From Tachypleus tridentatus (Eukaryota > Arthropoda > Merostomata > Xiphosura > Limulidae): 64,000 bases of DNA. The stretch spans positions 62,673,558 to 62,737,557 of the forward strand of contig NC_134825.1 in assembly GCF_004210375.1 (NCBI RefSeq), given 5' to 3'. A program made the translations under genes and the position numbers. Positions 1 through 11,823 of this stretch are shown here, in pieces. The notes beneath the pieces were generated by a model, which searched no databases, was not told where the DNA came from, and saw only the letters and a program-made list of their open reading frames with translations. Numbering within the stretch: the first letter of the stretch is position 1; each line of letters starts with the position of its first letter.

Positions 1-464
1 TTCCTTTTAATCTGCACTTAACCGAGAGTGTAACTATCTAATAGGCATTCCTCCAAAATATATGTGGATCTGGAAAGTAATATTTACATACGTAAGCATG
101 ATGCTCAAGATCACACTAACAGCAGGTCGGACAGGATCTGACTCGTTCCTCTTATTTACCAGTAAAAACATACAGCACATAAAATAAAAGAGGAAATATT
201 TATATATCTATTCCGAAAAAACTATATCATTCTAGCTCATATAAATAAAGTATATATTACTCTGGCATTATGTGGCATGATTCTCTAGCAAGTTCACTTC
301 CTTCTTTGACATAATTAGTCTGAACCTTCTTGAAGAAACTAATGTAGTATAGTCTTCTATTTCTTGTCACTCAGCGTGAAGAACTTAACGTTGTACATCT
401 GCTGGATTGTGAATAAATATTCAGTCTCAAACACAGACAATTGAATGATACTCTGACAATACTA

Positions 465-1022
465 ATAATAAAAGGTGAACTAGACGGGTAACTCTGATAA
501 TAAACGGTGTAGTAGATGGCTGACGCTGAAAATTGTATATAATATATAAAAACGGTGTACTAGACGTGGAACGCTGATAATAAAAGGTGCACTAGACGGG
601 TAACGTTGATAATAAACGGTGTAGTAGATGGCTAACGCTGAAAATTGTATATAATATATAAAAACGGTGTACTAGACGTGGAACGCTGATAATAAAAGGT
701 GCACTAGACGGGTAACGTTGATAATAAACGGTGTAGTAGATGGCTAACGCTGAAAATTGTATATAATATATAAAAACGGTGTACTAGACGTGTAACGCTG
801 ATAATAAAAGGTGCACTAGGCGGGTAACGTTGATAATAAAAGGTGTAGTAGACGGGTAACGCTGATAATAAACGGTGTAGTAGACGGGTAACGCTAATAA
901 CAAAAGGTGTACTAGATGGGTGACACTGATAATAAAAGGTGCACTGGACAGGTAGCGCTGATAATAAAAGGTGCACTGGACAGGTAACGCTGATAATAAA
1001 CGTTGTAGTAGACGGGTAATAA
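465..1022. repeat. 32-bp minisatellite with 112-bp higher-order units
   Basis: Tandem units about 32 bp long, of the type ggtgtagtagacgggtaacg followed by ctgataataaac, run through this stretch. Neighbouring units at 842 and 874 are exactly 32 bp apart. In the left part the units are organised into a 112-bp higher-order repeat that includes an AT-rich insert (tgtatataatatataaaaa). The same landmark falls at about 553, 665 and 777. The right part is a run of simple 32-bp units. Reading frames across it give repetitive peptides on the minus strand in more than one frame, which is a consequence of a repeat free of stops and not evidence for a gene. Confidence 0.9.
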
Positions 1023-1233
1023 CCCGATGGGGCTTTGCTGTATGAAGAAAACACAAACATTTGATATACATAATTCCCTACCCGGCTCACAACACTACTC
1101 CGTTTTGATAATAAACCTAAAACAACTACAGTTACATTGATTTTATTTAAATGCACTCTTTCGTAGTGAATAACTTAGCCCAATTCATCAAATTTCTTAT
1201 TTTATGAAACAATCAAAGCTAAGGAAGAACGAG

Positions 1234-1357
1234 TGTGTTTCTGTGTGTTTTCTTACAGCAAAGCCACATCGGGCTATCTGCTGAGCCCACCAAGGGAATC
1301 GAACCGCTGATTTTAGCGTTGTAAATCCGGAGACTTACCGCTGTACTAGCGGGGGGC
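1234..1357 (-). mobile_element. SINE-C (tRNA-headed), with 13-bp target-site duplication
   Basis: A short SINE on the minus strand. Its tRNA-like head reads ctagtacagcggtaagtc and then a box-B-like ggttcgattccc. Its tail is tggctttgctgtaagaaaac followed by CA repeats. It is flanked by a perfect direct repeat, aaggaagaacgag, at 1221-1233 and 1358-1370, which fixes both ends. It lies outside the gene and keeps several CpGs. Confidence 0.85.
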
Positions 1358-1692
1358 AAGGAAGAACGAGGTGAAAGTTACTGTAAGCCTGATTGAGTCA
1401 TTTCTACAAATAGTCGTAAGCAAGAATAGCTTAATACTATTAGTAACATTTTTCTATAGAGCAGGAAATGTTTTTTGTCAGATCATAAAAACTGAAAACC
1501 CCTGATGAAGCATAAAAATTAGGTTAAATAAATTTCTTAAGACTGTTAAACTGTTAAATAATTGTACTCAGAAATTTTGTGTGCTTAAATGTTTCATGCT
1601 GACAGTAAAAAAATCAAATATCAAGAAAAATTCTACACTGATTTATCGATTGTTCTCAAAACAAAAAAATCTAATGATAATAGTTAATCCAT

Positions 1693-1817
1693 CCTTCCAG
1701 TGGCACAGCGATATGTCTACGGAAGTAAAACGCTAGAAACCGAGTTTCGATACCTGTGGTTGGCAGGACAAAGATAAGCAATTATGTAACTTTGTGCTTC
1801 ATTACAAACAAACAAAT
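1693..1817 (+). mobile_element. SINE-B copy
   Basis: A tRNA-like head (agtggcacagcg, then a box-B-like gtttcgatacctg) is followed by a short body ending gtaactttgtgcttcattac and an (aaac)n tail. The same design recurs at 1927, 17806 and 44825. No clean target-site duplication was found. Confidence 0.75.
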
Positions 1818-1926
1818 AATAATTCATCGAAAGTTAAACAAATGTGGATTTTGTGGTAATTAGCAAACGGCCTCTTTGTTTGTTTTTTCATCTACCACGC
1901 GAGCTGTTATCTGTCGTATTGAGCAC

Positions 1927-2046
1927 TCCCTCTGTAATGGCACAGCGGCATGCAGCGGACTCACACTGCTAGAAACTGGGCTTCAATACTCGTGGTAGGC
2001 AGAGCACAAATAACCCATTGTGTAACTTTGTGCTTAATTGCAATAA
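1927..2046 (+). mobile_element. SINE-B copy
   Basis: A second SINE-B copy starting about 110 bp after the previous one. It has the same order: aatggcacagcgg, then a box-B-like cttcaatactcgtgg, then aacccattgtgtaactttgt. The A-rich tail is degenerate. A short reading frame across it is incidental. Confidence 0.7.
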
Positions 2047-2074
2047 ATCAAGCAGTTGTAGTGACATTCAAACT

Positions 2075-2196
2075 ATCACACTGTGAGTCAGAAGTTTACG
2101 AACTTACGGCTCTAAAATTGGAGTTTGATCCACAAAGCTAGGCGTAGCATGAGTAACCTATTGTATAGCTTTGTGTTGAAACAAATAAACAAAAGT
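2075..2196 (+). mobile_element. Degenerate SINE-B/C-like copy
   Basis: A diverged third copy in the same cluster. A box-B-like ggagtttgatcc and the terminal tatagctttgtgttgaaac plus an (aaac/aaat)n tail are recognisable. The head is poorly preserved and the family assignment is uncertain. Confidence 0.5.
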
Positions 2197-3490
2197 AATG
2201 CAATAAATTCGATATTCCTTTTCCAACAATTTCATTTCTCATGTTGCTTGTAGAAATCTGTACTAATCTTTAAATAAAACAACAAGAACTTTATTTTAAG
2301 TATACTAATGTCAGTGTTTGTAATTATGATTAGACAACAGGGAGAAACGGGGAAAGAACGTTAATCATTTATCTGTTTTGAAACATGTGTTATACTGTTT
2401 GTTTCTATACAATGTAGTTTTTCAGCTTCACGTACATCAAAGTACACAGTAAAGATATATTGATTAATCAAAGCTGACGTGTCACATCTACATTTTATAT
2501 TCGCTTCAGTGTTAATTATTCGCATAATTTTTACTGAAGCTTAAAGACACTTTTTGAGACAAAAAAGCTGAATACAGCTTTACTAGGCTTCGTTTTGAAA
2601 TTTACTTCGTCAACGTCCAAATATCATTTTCTAGATGGGTGGGTGTTTGGTATTGTTTTGAACGGCGCCCTCAGTGCCTTTCCATTTTGATTAGAAAGTT
2701 ACACTAAGGCAATAATAATCACAAATATTTTATAAATATAAAACTATATATCTTTATTTTTTTTCTCTAATCATGAACACGATACTCAGTGTTAAAGTTA
2801 CTACGTTTAAAAATTAAGTCCTCCATCAACATTCCATCTAAACATCATATTAATGAGCTAGATATTATACATACAACCATTAATATTTTTATAATATACA
2901 GCAATATAATATCCGTTGCTATGATGAAACCTAAAATAAGATCAAATTGATCGATTTTCTTATTTGACCACAACTATAGTCACTATACAAACTAGATGGA
3001 TTCAGGAAAGAGAACATTATGTTATCAAATCCTCCAAAATGTAATAACTAATGCAGTATATTGTTATTTCATTTCTACAAATTTATATGTATGCATTTTT
3101 ATATCTCATATATATATATATGTATAAGCACATAGAAGCTTTTTCCATTTTTTAAAGATAAATGTGGTACCTTCCTCACAAGTGCTGTCATTTTCTTTGT
3201 TCGATTGTAAATTTAGAGTTTTCAAGAAAGAAAGCTCGTTAAATGGTGTGCATACAGGTCTTTAAAATATTGCGTTAATTTTCACCGATTTTAAGTTAAA
3301 GTTCACATAAATAAATGCAACATTAACCACAGAAATGCATGTGTTAAAGAAATAAAAATCACTTGATAAACAGACGCATTACATCAGCGATTAACATTCA
3401 TTACATCTTTTACTAACCCCTCATCACTATAAACTGATTCTAAGAAGTTTCAACACTCCATTCTTCGATATCACCTCCTGACGCTATGAG
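2197..3490. other. AT-rich intergenic DNA
   Basis: No gene or repeat family was recognised here. The stretch is AT-rich with short TA runs near 3110-3122 and scattered CpGs typical of the left 20 kb. Confidence 0.5.
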
Positions 3491-3765
3491 TTTGTTCGTT
3501 TTCAATTTCGCACAAAGCTACTCGAGGGCTATCTGTGCTAACCGTCTGTAATTAAGCAGTGAAAGACTAGAGGGAAGGCAGCTAGTCATCACCACCCACC
3601 GTCAACTCTTGGGCTACTCTTTTACCAACGAACAGTGAGATTGACCATAACATTATAACGCCCCCACGGCTGAAAGGGTGAGTATGTTTGGTGTGACGGG
3701 GATGCGAACCCGTGATCCTCAGATTACGAGTCGAACACCTTAACCCACCTGGCCATGCCGAGCCC
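3491..3765 (-). mobile_element. SINE-A full-length copy
   Basis: A complete copy of the main SINE of the window, read on the minus strand. Its tRNA-like head contains a box-A-like tggccaggtgg and a box-B-like gttcgcatccc. The body has the landmarks tgaccgt/ggtcaatc, caagagttg and agctgccttccctctagtc, and it ends agctttgtgcgaaattg. The anticodon-position bases of better copies read ctCGTaa, so a tRNA-Thr(CGU)-like origin is possible (inference). CpGs are well preserved. Confidence 0.9.
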
Positions 3766-5451
3766 AAGAGTTGTTATACTTTGTTAACTTGAAATCTTCA
3801 TATAGATATACATGTGGTAGTTTTTACTTTCACTCATTACAATTCTTTCAATTTAGATTAGAGTGTCATGAACATCCTTATCTCTGTCTTCCAATATTTT
3901 GAACATTATTCTATTATATTATCCAATACATTGAACATTATAAAGGTTGTATTATCCAATATTTTGAATACTATTTGTATACATGTATATAACAGCCAAA
4001 TGTCTATCTGTCTGTAAAGCTCTCTACCTTTTGAACGTTAATCGTAGGTAAAAATGCTTATTTTCATGAGTACATTTCAGAAAGATTATTCTTTGTTGTT
4101 GTTGTTTTTCCAATTCCTAAACTTTCACATAAATATCAACATCGATCTCAGTATTAATATGTGCTGAACAGTTAATCTGAGAAAAAACTTATTAAGTACA
4201 AAAATGGTATGAATGAATTCGTTAAAAAAGGGACTTCCTCACTGGACTGATTGACAGCAATAATTCAAAGGCAGTCGCGTGAAGGGAAAAACACTTAAAG
4301 AGAGGAACGTGTTTGTGTATGTATTTGTTGTTATTGTAACGGTCTTTTATTGCACTCTGTTGTGCACCTATTGCATTGAAACCCAAATATTTTTGCCAAT
4401 GATCTATTATGGTCAGTCTTCTTTGCTAAAAGACCCAATTAATTTTTTTTTAATTAAAGTAACACATGGAATTATAAAGTGCGGGTTTTAAAAGGTCCAC
4501 CAGACAATTATATTGGATATACGCTTTGATCCAAGGGATTGGGTCGAGTCCACATTTTATATTTATTCATCGATATTTTAAGAAAAAATACAGTTGAAGT
4601 GTTTCAACCGGCATCGACTAGTTTGGTGTATTATTCATTATCTCAAATCTAATTGTGCAATATCACCCTATAATTTTAACATTATTTAATAAATTATTCA
4701 ACATTTCGAACATACTTTTGCTATATTATTCTGTAACTAAGACTGACTTACATGTCGATTTTATTTATTCATATTCTGTTTTAAGCAAAGTTGTCTTTAG
4801 CGATGAGTTCCAACTCTTCGTAATAATTGTTACATAGTAATAAAGGATAAGGTCTCACATGGGTTTGGAATTTAAACTAATCATTAACTCCAGTCGATTT
4901 CAAAATGAAAGCATAATCACTTATTATCTGTAAGGCGTCACCAACCTTATAATGTTTAACCCGAATTATATATGATAACAACGATTTCTGCTATTTTATT
5001 TTTATGTAGTGACAATTATTTTTGTTATTTTCTTTCTAAACTATTCCAAATATTTCTAGGGATAAATACAGCCTTATATTGTTTTAAAACCATCATCAAC
5101 AAACACGCCTGTTTATCCTGTTAACGAGCCAGAAACTTATCTGACATTACAAGCACATTTGCTCAAACATGGAACTGCAATGATGAAACATGCTGTCTTT
5201 CAAAGCAATAACATTTAAACTGACAAGTAGAAGTAGATACAAAGTCAGAAACACAGAAAAACATACAAATTGTTAGATAAAACAAATAAACAAAAAGATA
5301 CATGAAACTACAGGTCACGAGGTTGTTTCGTAAATGAATGAAGAGATAGACAAATAATATTAAAATTTTAAACGGATAACCCGAAAACATATGTAATGAC
5401 ATTTATAAACCTGTATAAATATAATAGTGCTGTTTGTTGTATGCCCATATA
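3766..5451. other. AT-rich intergenic DNA
   Basis: No gene was recognised. Short open frames at 4279-4491, 4655-4837 and 5163-5402 have no recognisable domains and the composition of the surrounding DNA, so I treat them as chance. Confidence 0.5.
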
Positions 5452-5722
5452 ACTACTTGAAAGGTTATAGATAGATCTTCACCAAAATTGGTATGGAGGT
5501 TTTTACCTCCTTGCAAGGATACAATAATTTTCAGTTTTTATGGGTGTTTATATCCATCACTTTGTCCCCTCTTAGTATGGAGGTTCAGTGATGACATGCA
5601 AACTTGAGGGTTCACGTTTTGTGTTTTACAGTTCTTGTGGATTTTTTTTTTTTTTACAATTACTTATAAGGGAAGCATTATTTCATGTCCTAATATAACT
5701 TTTCATTAATCATAAATTTATA
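5452..5722 (-). repeat. Unclassified dispersed repeat, copy 1
   Basis: This segment matches, in inverted orientation, the sequence at 12145-12480. Shared landmarks include atgattaatgaaaag, aggacatgaaa, gcttccctta followed by gtaattgtaaaa, and aattttggtgaagatc. No coding potential or terminal structure was seen. It is probably a decayed transposable element of unknown class. Confidence 0.55.
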
Positions 5723-5755
5723 TAATTTCCGTCCGAAGGACGAGTACTCCAACTA

Positions 5756-6039
5756 AGGCCAGCCATGGCCAAGCGTGTTAAGGCGTGCGACACGTAATCT
5801 GAGGGTCGCGGGTTCGCATCCCCGTCGTGCCGAATATGCTTGCTCTTTCAGCCGTGGGGGCGTTATAATGTGACGGTCAATCCCACTATTCGTTGGTAAA
5901 AGAGTAGCCCAAGAGTTGGCGGTGGGTGGTGATGACTAGCTGCCTTCCCTCTAGTCTTACACTGCTAAATTAGGGACGGCTAGCACAGATAGCCCTCAAG
6001 TAGCTTTGTGCGAAATTCCAAAAAACAAACAAACAAACA
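5756..6039 (+). mobile_element. SINE-A full-length copy with 13-bp target-site duplication
   Basis: One of the best-preserved SINE-A copies. It runs from ggccagccatggcc to cgaaattcc and an (aaac)n tail, and keeps nearly all body CpGs. The direct repeat agtactccaacta at 5743-5755 and 6040-6052 flanks it exactly and indicates target-primed insertion. Confidence 0.93.
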
Positions 6040-6299
6040 AGTACTCCAACTAGTTACAAATAATTTTAAAGCAACTTAACAACAATGGATTTGAATATAT
6101 TACATACGTAACCGCTAACCAAATTAGCGTCAAGTTATATATTTTTATTTGTTTTTGCTTCAATTTTCCTGTTTTGTGAATAAAGTTTTACTTAAATCAT
6201 GCTGATAATCGTCTAAATTTGTATTTAGTTTAATTAGAAGGAAAATAAATGTTTCTTTGTCAAATTACTACATAATACCACTGAATTTTGTACTAAACA

Positions 6300-6516
6300 T
6301 AATGGCATGGCTTGGTAGTTATGGTGCTCGACTTGCAATGCACAGGTTTAAATCCCCTTCACACTGAACATGATCGCCTTTTAGTCGTAGGTATGCCAGA
6401 GCGTTACGGTCAATCCCACTATTCATTAGTAAAAGAATAGCCCAAAGTAGTTTTGACTTCCAAATTTGGGATGGCTAGCTCGAGTAGCTTTGTGATAAAT
6501 TCCAAACAAACCAAAC
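6300..6516 (+). mobile_element. SINE-A copy, internally deleted
   Basis: A diverged copy with the head (aatggcatggcttggtagtt), the tcaatcccactattcat landmark and the tail gagtagctttgtgataaatt. The segment normally carrying gccttccctctagtc is missing. Confidence 0.75.
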
Positions 6517-7560
6517 TAAAGGTATACGCTCATTTCTTTTCCCATGGCTGTATTTTTAATACTTGGTCATGTAATCCTGAGACTCAGTAGTTATAGAGGT
6601 ACACACTATATTGGATACTAGTTGGTCACCAACTTCATTTTTGACCAAAGTAATGAGAAACTATAAAACTTAATCTATGAGCTACAAAAATCAGAATTAA
6701 TGACGGATATACCTAGTCTCAAATAGTAATAGTGCAATAAGCTTACTATCAATCGCTTCTTCTCACTAGTTTTTATCTTTTGAATTTTCTGAACTGTTGC
6801 GAAGGTTACAAAAGACTTTTCCTAATTTTAAATCTACTTGTAACTTGTTCTTTACAGTAAAACACTTTGTTATTCCACCTACATTCACGCGTATATTTCG
6901 AATTCTATTTATTATTGCCCTAAGATTTAATTCAACAGATAAGTTAACATTTTTAGCACAGAAAAAAGCTTTTCATTCAAACTATTAACAATGTATGATT
7001 AATGGACCATTTACTCTAGAGCATAGATACGTTAGAATTTTTTTCTGTGGTTAACAACCACAGTGTTAAAAATATTTATTATATGGTATTTTAAACCATT
7101 CAACACTGATATTTAAATTACAAGTAATGTTTCATATAAGTTCCAAGTTTGACTGTGTGGGTATTTGGGTATTGATGTTGTTAAATACCCAGGAGGGTCA
7201 GGTACATTTGACCTCTTCCTCCCTCCCGAACGATTATAGCGTCTGTCTTTAGGGTTTTTTGTTTGTTTTTTAAAGCTTTGGGCCAGATTAAAAGTATAAC
7301 ATCATACTCAGGTCCATTTCAGGGCTCAGTCCATGCATGGACGAACAAGAAGTTTTTTTTTGTTTTTTTTTCTTCATTTAATTTTTTTCCATATATATAT
7401 TTTTTTGTATTTTCATATATATATATATTTTTTTTTTGTATTTTTCTCCTTTTTCTCGATTGAGAGAATGCTACTACTACTTGTAGTAACACACACACAC
7501 ACACACGAAAAGAAAGTAATAATAATTATTATTATTCAATACTTGAATAATAATTCAAAA
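6517..7560. other. AT- and T-rich intergenic DNA with microsatellites
   Basis: The stretch holds poly-T and (TA)n blocks at about 7351-7440, an (AC)n run at 7490-7506 and an (AAT)n-like stretch near 7518-7540. Open frames here come from low-complexity sequence. No gene was recognised. Confidence 0.7.
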
Positions 7561-9036
7561 AGAGATAAAAATGATTAAAAAGAAAATAATAATTATAAAA
7601 ATATAAAGAAACAAGGACTAAGTGTCTAGTGCATAGTGGCCAGCTTGTGTTACATTTCTTAAATATATGTTAAACGGGGAGAGGTATTTAGGATCATTTA
7701 CATCATGTACGTGATATCTGTCGAGATCACACATTAAGTCATTTTTATGCCAATTCTTATTGAAATATTTTAGAGAATTATGCAAGAGTCTTTCAGCTAT
7801 TGTATCTATGTTTGCATGCTTGTGCATGAATGTGGTTGAGGTGCTACGTGGTACTTTATATGCTGAAGTTAGTACAGAATTTTGTATACGTTGAAGTTTC
7901 TGTACATGTGTGGGTGCTATGTTAATCCAGGCAGGTGATGCATATTCTATTGTTGGTCTAATGTACGTTTTGTAGATTTTAAGTATGTTGTCTGGTGATG
8001 TTCCTTGGATTTTACCTGAAAGACTTCTTGCATAGTTTGCTCTTTTCCAGATTCGTATCAGTACATTTTAATATGTGGTAGCCACGTTAATTTTGAGTCA
8101 TAGGTTAGACCTAGAAATTTAGCAGAAGTAGCAGTCAGTAAAAGTGATCCATTCATATAGAGTTTTGGTGGATCTTTTTTCAGCTTATTCAGTCTGCTGA
8201 ATACTATGACTTGGGTTTTTGGAATATTAATTTTGATTCTGTATTTCTGGCAGTATTCTTCGATGTTATTTAGGACTGGTTGTAGGTTCGTTGCTGCTAT
8301 TAACGGAGTGGGGGCACTTTTCCGGACTGCTACATCGTCAGCGAACTGTGATGCATAACCTAAATTTAGGTCCGACAGAGGCATATTACTTACGTACATG
8401 ATAAATAATATAGGGCTAACAACCCCTCCTGCGGGACTCCTGCTTCGGGTGAAAAGGACCCTGAGTGGGCCCCATTTACATTTACTTTACACATTCTGTT
8501 ATCCAGGAAGTTGGACAGACAGCGAATAGTTTCCTGGGGTAATGCCATTTCAAGCAATCTATGTCGTAAGCCGTTATGCCACACTGTGTCAAATGCTTTC
8601 TCAATGTCGAGAAAGCAAGCTACAGTGCATTCTTTTTTGTTGAAGGTGTCGGTAATTGATTCTGTAAGTCGAATCAGGTGGTCTGTAGTTTGGCGGTTTT
8701 TTCGAAATCCGTTTTGAATTTCTGGTAATTTTGAATTTTCTTCTAAGTAAACTGACAGACGATTACTAATTATCCTCTCTAATACTTTGCCAATACAACT
8801 GGTTAAGCTAATCGGGCGGTAGTTGTTTGGTTTATTCGCTGGCTTTCCTTCTTTCTGGAACATTAATATTATTGCTTCCTTCCAAGAAACGGGGATATAT
8901 CCAGCTGATAGTGAGAGATTAAATAACGCTGTTAGGTGTTCATATAATCGCTGAGTGCCTTGTTTTAGGAGGATAGCTTGAATACCATCTTCTCCAGGGG
9001 CTTTGTTTTTTGTGTTGTTAATATAATTGTTATTCT
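7561..9036 (-). mobile_element. 5'-truncated Jockey-like LINE, reverse transcriptase fragment
   Basis: The minus strand encodes the reverse transcriptase part of a Jockey-clade-like non-LTR retrotransposon. Visible motifs in order are [33 protein letters not shown] (8824-8798), FLDIEKAFDTVWH and GVPQEG (normally GVPQGS). After a frameshift near 8390-8400 come the catalytic FADD (8345-8334) and the FLGLTYDSKLTWLPHI segment. A C-terminal remnant follows to about 7618 with in-frame stops. The endonuclease and ORF1 are absent. The 5' break coincides with the 3' end of a minus-strand SINE-A. It is inactive. Confidence 0.88.
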
Positions 9037-9307
9037 GTTTGTTTCGAATTTCGCGCAAAGCTACTTGACAGCTACTTGTACTCGCCGTCCATAATTTAGC
9101 AGTGTAAGACTAGAGGGAAGGCAACTAGTCATTATCACCCACCGCCAACTCTTGGGCTACTCTTTTACCAACGAATAGTGGGATTGACCGTCACGATATA
9201 ACACCTCTACGGCCGAAAGGGCGAGCATGTTTGGTGCGATGGGAATTCGAACCCGCGACCCTCGGACAACGAGTCAAACGTCTTAACCCACCTATCCATG
9301 CCGGGCC
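9037..9307 (-). mobile_element. SINE-A full-length copy
   Basis: A near-complete minus-strand copy from ggcccggcatgg to gcgcgaaattcg. The sequence continues directly into the Jockey-like LINE on its 3' side. The head, body and tail landmarks of SINE-A are all present. Confidence 0.88.
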
Positions 9308-9326
9308 AATTATTATTCTAATAAAT

Positions 9327-9573
9327 TCGACTCGTAATCTGAGGGTCGTGAGTTTGAATCCCCGTCGCACCAAACATGCTCGCCTTTTCATGTGTGGGAG
9401 CGTTATAATTTCACTGTCAACCTCACTGTTCGTTGATAAAAGAGTAGCCCAAGAGTTGGCAATGGGTAATGATAATTAGTTGCCTTCCCTCTAGTTTCAC
9501 ACTGCTAAATTAGGGATGGTTAGCGCAGATAACCTTTGTGTAGCTTTGCGCGAAATTCAAAAATAAACAAACA
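9327..9573 (+). mobile_element. 5'-truncated SINE-A with 12-bp target-site duplication
   Basis: This plus-strand copy begins inside the tRNA-like head at tcgactcgtaatctgagg and runs to the tail gcgcgaaattc plus A-rich sequence. The repeat attctaataaat at 9315-9326 and 9574-9585 flanks it, so it was truncated at insertion and not by later deletion. It sits head-to-head with the minus-strand SINE-A just to its left. Confidence 0.9.
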
Positions 9574-9585
9574 ATTCTAATAAAT

Positions 9586-10900
9586 AACATTCCGAAACAA
9601 TAATATGTTTTTTCTATCCCAGCCTACATGATAGGATGTCTCAGCAATGGATGCGGTGGACATAGTGTGGTTAGAATACTATTATACACTCTTCTTCCTG
9701 AAAAAAAAATGAATCGTATAAATAATGAAGTGTTTAAGCACACAATAAGCCTAATACTATTGTAAATGTGACAAATATAATTAGTTAAATCGCTATTTTA
9801 ATATGGAGATTTTAAGCAGTTTATTTAAAGCTATTTTAGATTTAGGAATATTACACAACAAAAGAAATTCCTATTAAAGTATTTTGTTGATTAATAATAT
9901 TGATTTAATTTGAAATAACTTAAAAGCTGCACAAAATAAACCATCGTTTACTGTTTCTGGTAGAATATCCAAATAAACATTCCGTGAGATCACTTCACAC
10001 TAATACTTCGAAGTAAATTCACCTCAACTTAGGAAGAACTCATAAAATTTTAAGGTATGGATTAGAGGCAATGGGAGAGCTCGCATCTGTAAAACGACAC
10101 ACTGTTGTTTCGTCAGACTAATCTCTCTAATAGCTGTTGTTACAACGACATGTTGTTCATCGGTGACATCTCGTAAACATAAAAGATACATGTGTAATGG
10201 AAATGAAAACAACTGATTCTTGGAAAGTTGGTTCTTTCGATGACCATGTGACAAGTTAGCGTGATTTGTGTTACTTTTCTTTCATTAAACTAACAAGCAA
10301 CATTTGAACAACAGTGTTTTAAAAATAGCTTGTAGCGTCGTAATTACTTAACCATCAAACGTTTTAATTAACATTTTATAAACGTGGGATAATCATTCCG
10401 TCCGCTACTGTATTTCAGTAACGTTTAAAGTACACAGTGTATCGGACATCTTAACATTCTGTAAATAAAATGCTCTTATGCTCTTAATTAAGAATATTCG
10501 TTTGTCAGATATTTTATTACTTACTTTTGTTGTATAGCCTATAATACATTATACAAACACTGAGCCTGGTAATATTTGTTTCAGAAAATTTATATCATAC
10601 TAGATGGCGCTTTGTTTTCAGATAACGAACTACTTTGTTTATGATCTGTACATTATATAATAATCTTCTGATGGTTAAATAAAAGCAAACTTTGAAATTA
10701 TGTTGAAAGGAAATGGACACAGAGTTGTGTATATTATGTTATTTGCTTTATAACTGTTTACACGTATATCTAACAGTAGAACCATTTTGAATTGCATATA
10801 ATTCCCTAGTTCGTTCTAGAAGCGTTTTCTTCTGAGATTAAATTAGATTGAAATTATGTATTAATGTTTTTCTTGCAGTTTTGTCCAGCGTTGTTATACA
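9586..10900. other. Intergenic DNA, no recognised gene
   Basis: AT-rich DNA. A 76-residue open frame on the minus strand (10254-10024) has somewhat higher GC than its surroundings but no recognisable domain. I do not call it a gene. Confidence 0.45.
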
Positions 10901-10933
10901 TTAAGTACGTTTGTCATTTTTATAGAAGCTAAA

Positions 10934-11188
10934 ATGAAATATTTGACGATTCAACTCTTAACTACAACAATACGAACACATGGGGTTCAGGCGTTAGCGG
11001 ATCATATGATCCAAGATTCTAGTCGCGATACATCAATGGATAAACACTTTCAGTTACGGGACGTTGTATTCCGGGACGATGTAACTACGACACACAGTCT
11101 AACTATTCGGTCAACAAGAGGTGCATTGGAGAAGAGTGGTGCTGGTGATAACCTTCCTACTTCAGGTCCTGGTTGTCCCTTATTTTGA
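10934..11188 (+). CDS. Unassigned 84-residue open frame, possible exon
   Basis: I do not recognise this protein. The frame is open from ATG at 10934 to a TGA at 11186-11188. Its GC content and codon variety are visibly higher than the flanking DNA, and it uses several arginine codons. The frame stays open upstream of the ATG to an acceptor-like tract ending in cttgcag near 10880, so it could be a terminal exon and not a complete small gene. There is no clear signal peptide, membrane segment or repeat. A fragment of a transposable element is an alternative. Confidence is low. Confidence 0.2.
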   Translation: MKYLTIQLLTTTIRTHGVQALADHMIQDSSRDTSMDKHFQLRDVVFRDDVTTTHSLTIRSTRGALEKSGAGDNLPTSGPGCPLF

Positions 11189-11547
11189 ATTACCAACAAA
11201 ATGAAGGAAGTTAGTAAGCATTACATGCCATCTTAAATGTTTCATCTGGTTTTTCATCAAGTAATGGGATTTATTATAACTTTTATTGTGCGTTCACAGC
11301 TGAAAGTATAGAGAGTGTTCATCGATTACTGCAGCAGAAACCTTGTATCTTTTAATACGCAGCCTGGCATGTTAAACACTTGTTCACATCTGACTAGCGA
11401 TGTAGTTTTAGCGCGAAGCTGCCATTGAACTCTCTGCCTTGTGTCGGCATAAAGGTTTAACTCAGATCAGAGTCATAATTTCACAAGCTTTGTGAAATCG
11501 CTGAGTCATCGATAGGTGTTATATAAAGTCTATTATACGAAAAGGAT

Positions 11548-11823
11548 TTTGTTTTGTTTTGTTTTGAATTTCAAGCAAAGCTACTCGAAGGCTAGCTGCG
11601 CTAGCCGTCCCTAATTTAGCTGTGTAAGACTAGAGGGAAGGCAGCTAGTCATCACCACCCACTGCCAACTCTTGGGCTATTCTTTTACCAACGAATAGTG
11701 GGATTGACCGTCACATTATAACGCCCCTACGGCTGAAAGGGCGAGCATGTTTGGTGCGATGGGGATTTCAACCCGCGACCTTCAGATTACGAGTCGAACG
11801 CCTCCACCCACCTGGCCATGCCG
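11548..11823 (-). mobile_element. SINE-A full-length copy
   Basis: A well-preserved minus-strand copy with all body landmarks. Its tail reads as tttgttttgttttgttttg on the plus strand. The head ends at the catgccga boundary near 11823. CpGs are retained. Confidence 0.9.

Noticed and set aside
465..1022. CRISPR-like spacing of 32-bp repeats
   Set aside because: The units are contiguous tandem copies with no unique spacers, and the genome is eukaryotic.
704..1156. Minus-strand open frames of 150 and 95 codons with repeated peptides
   Set aside because: They are translations of the 32-bp minisatellite in different frames. The peptide periodicity follows the DNA repeat and there is no domain.
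7263..7578. Overlapping open frames rich in phenylalanine and isoleucine
   Set aside because: They arise from poly-T, TA and CA low-complexity sequence on both strands.
8511..8717. 68-codon plus-strand frame
   Set aside because: It is a shadow of the Jockey-like reverse transcriptase encoded on the opposite strand.
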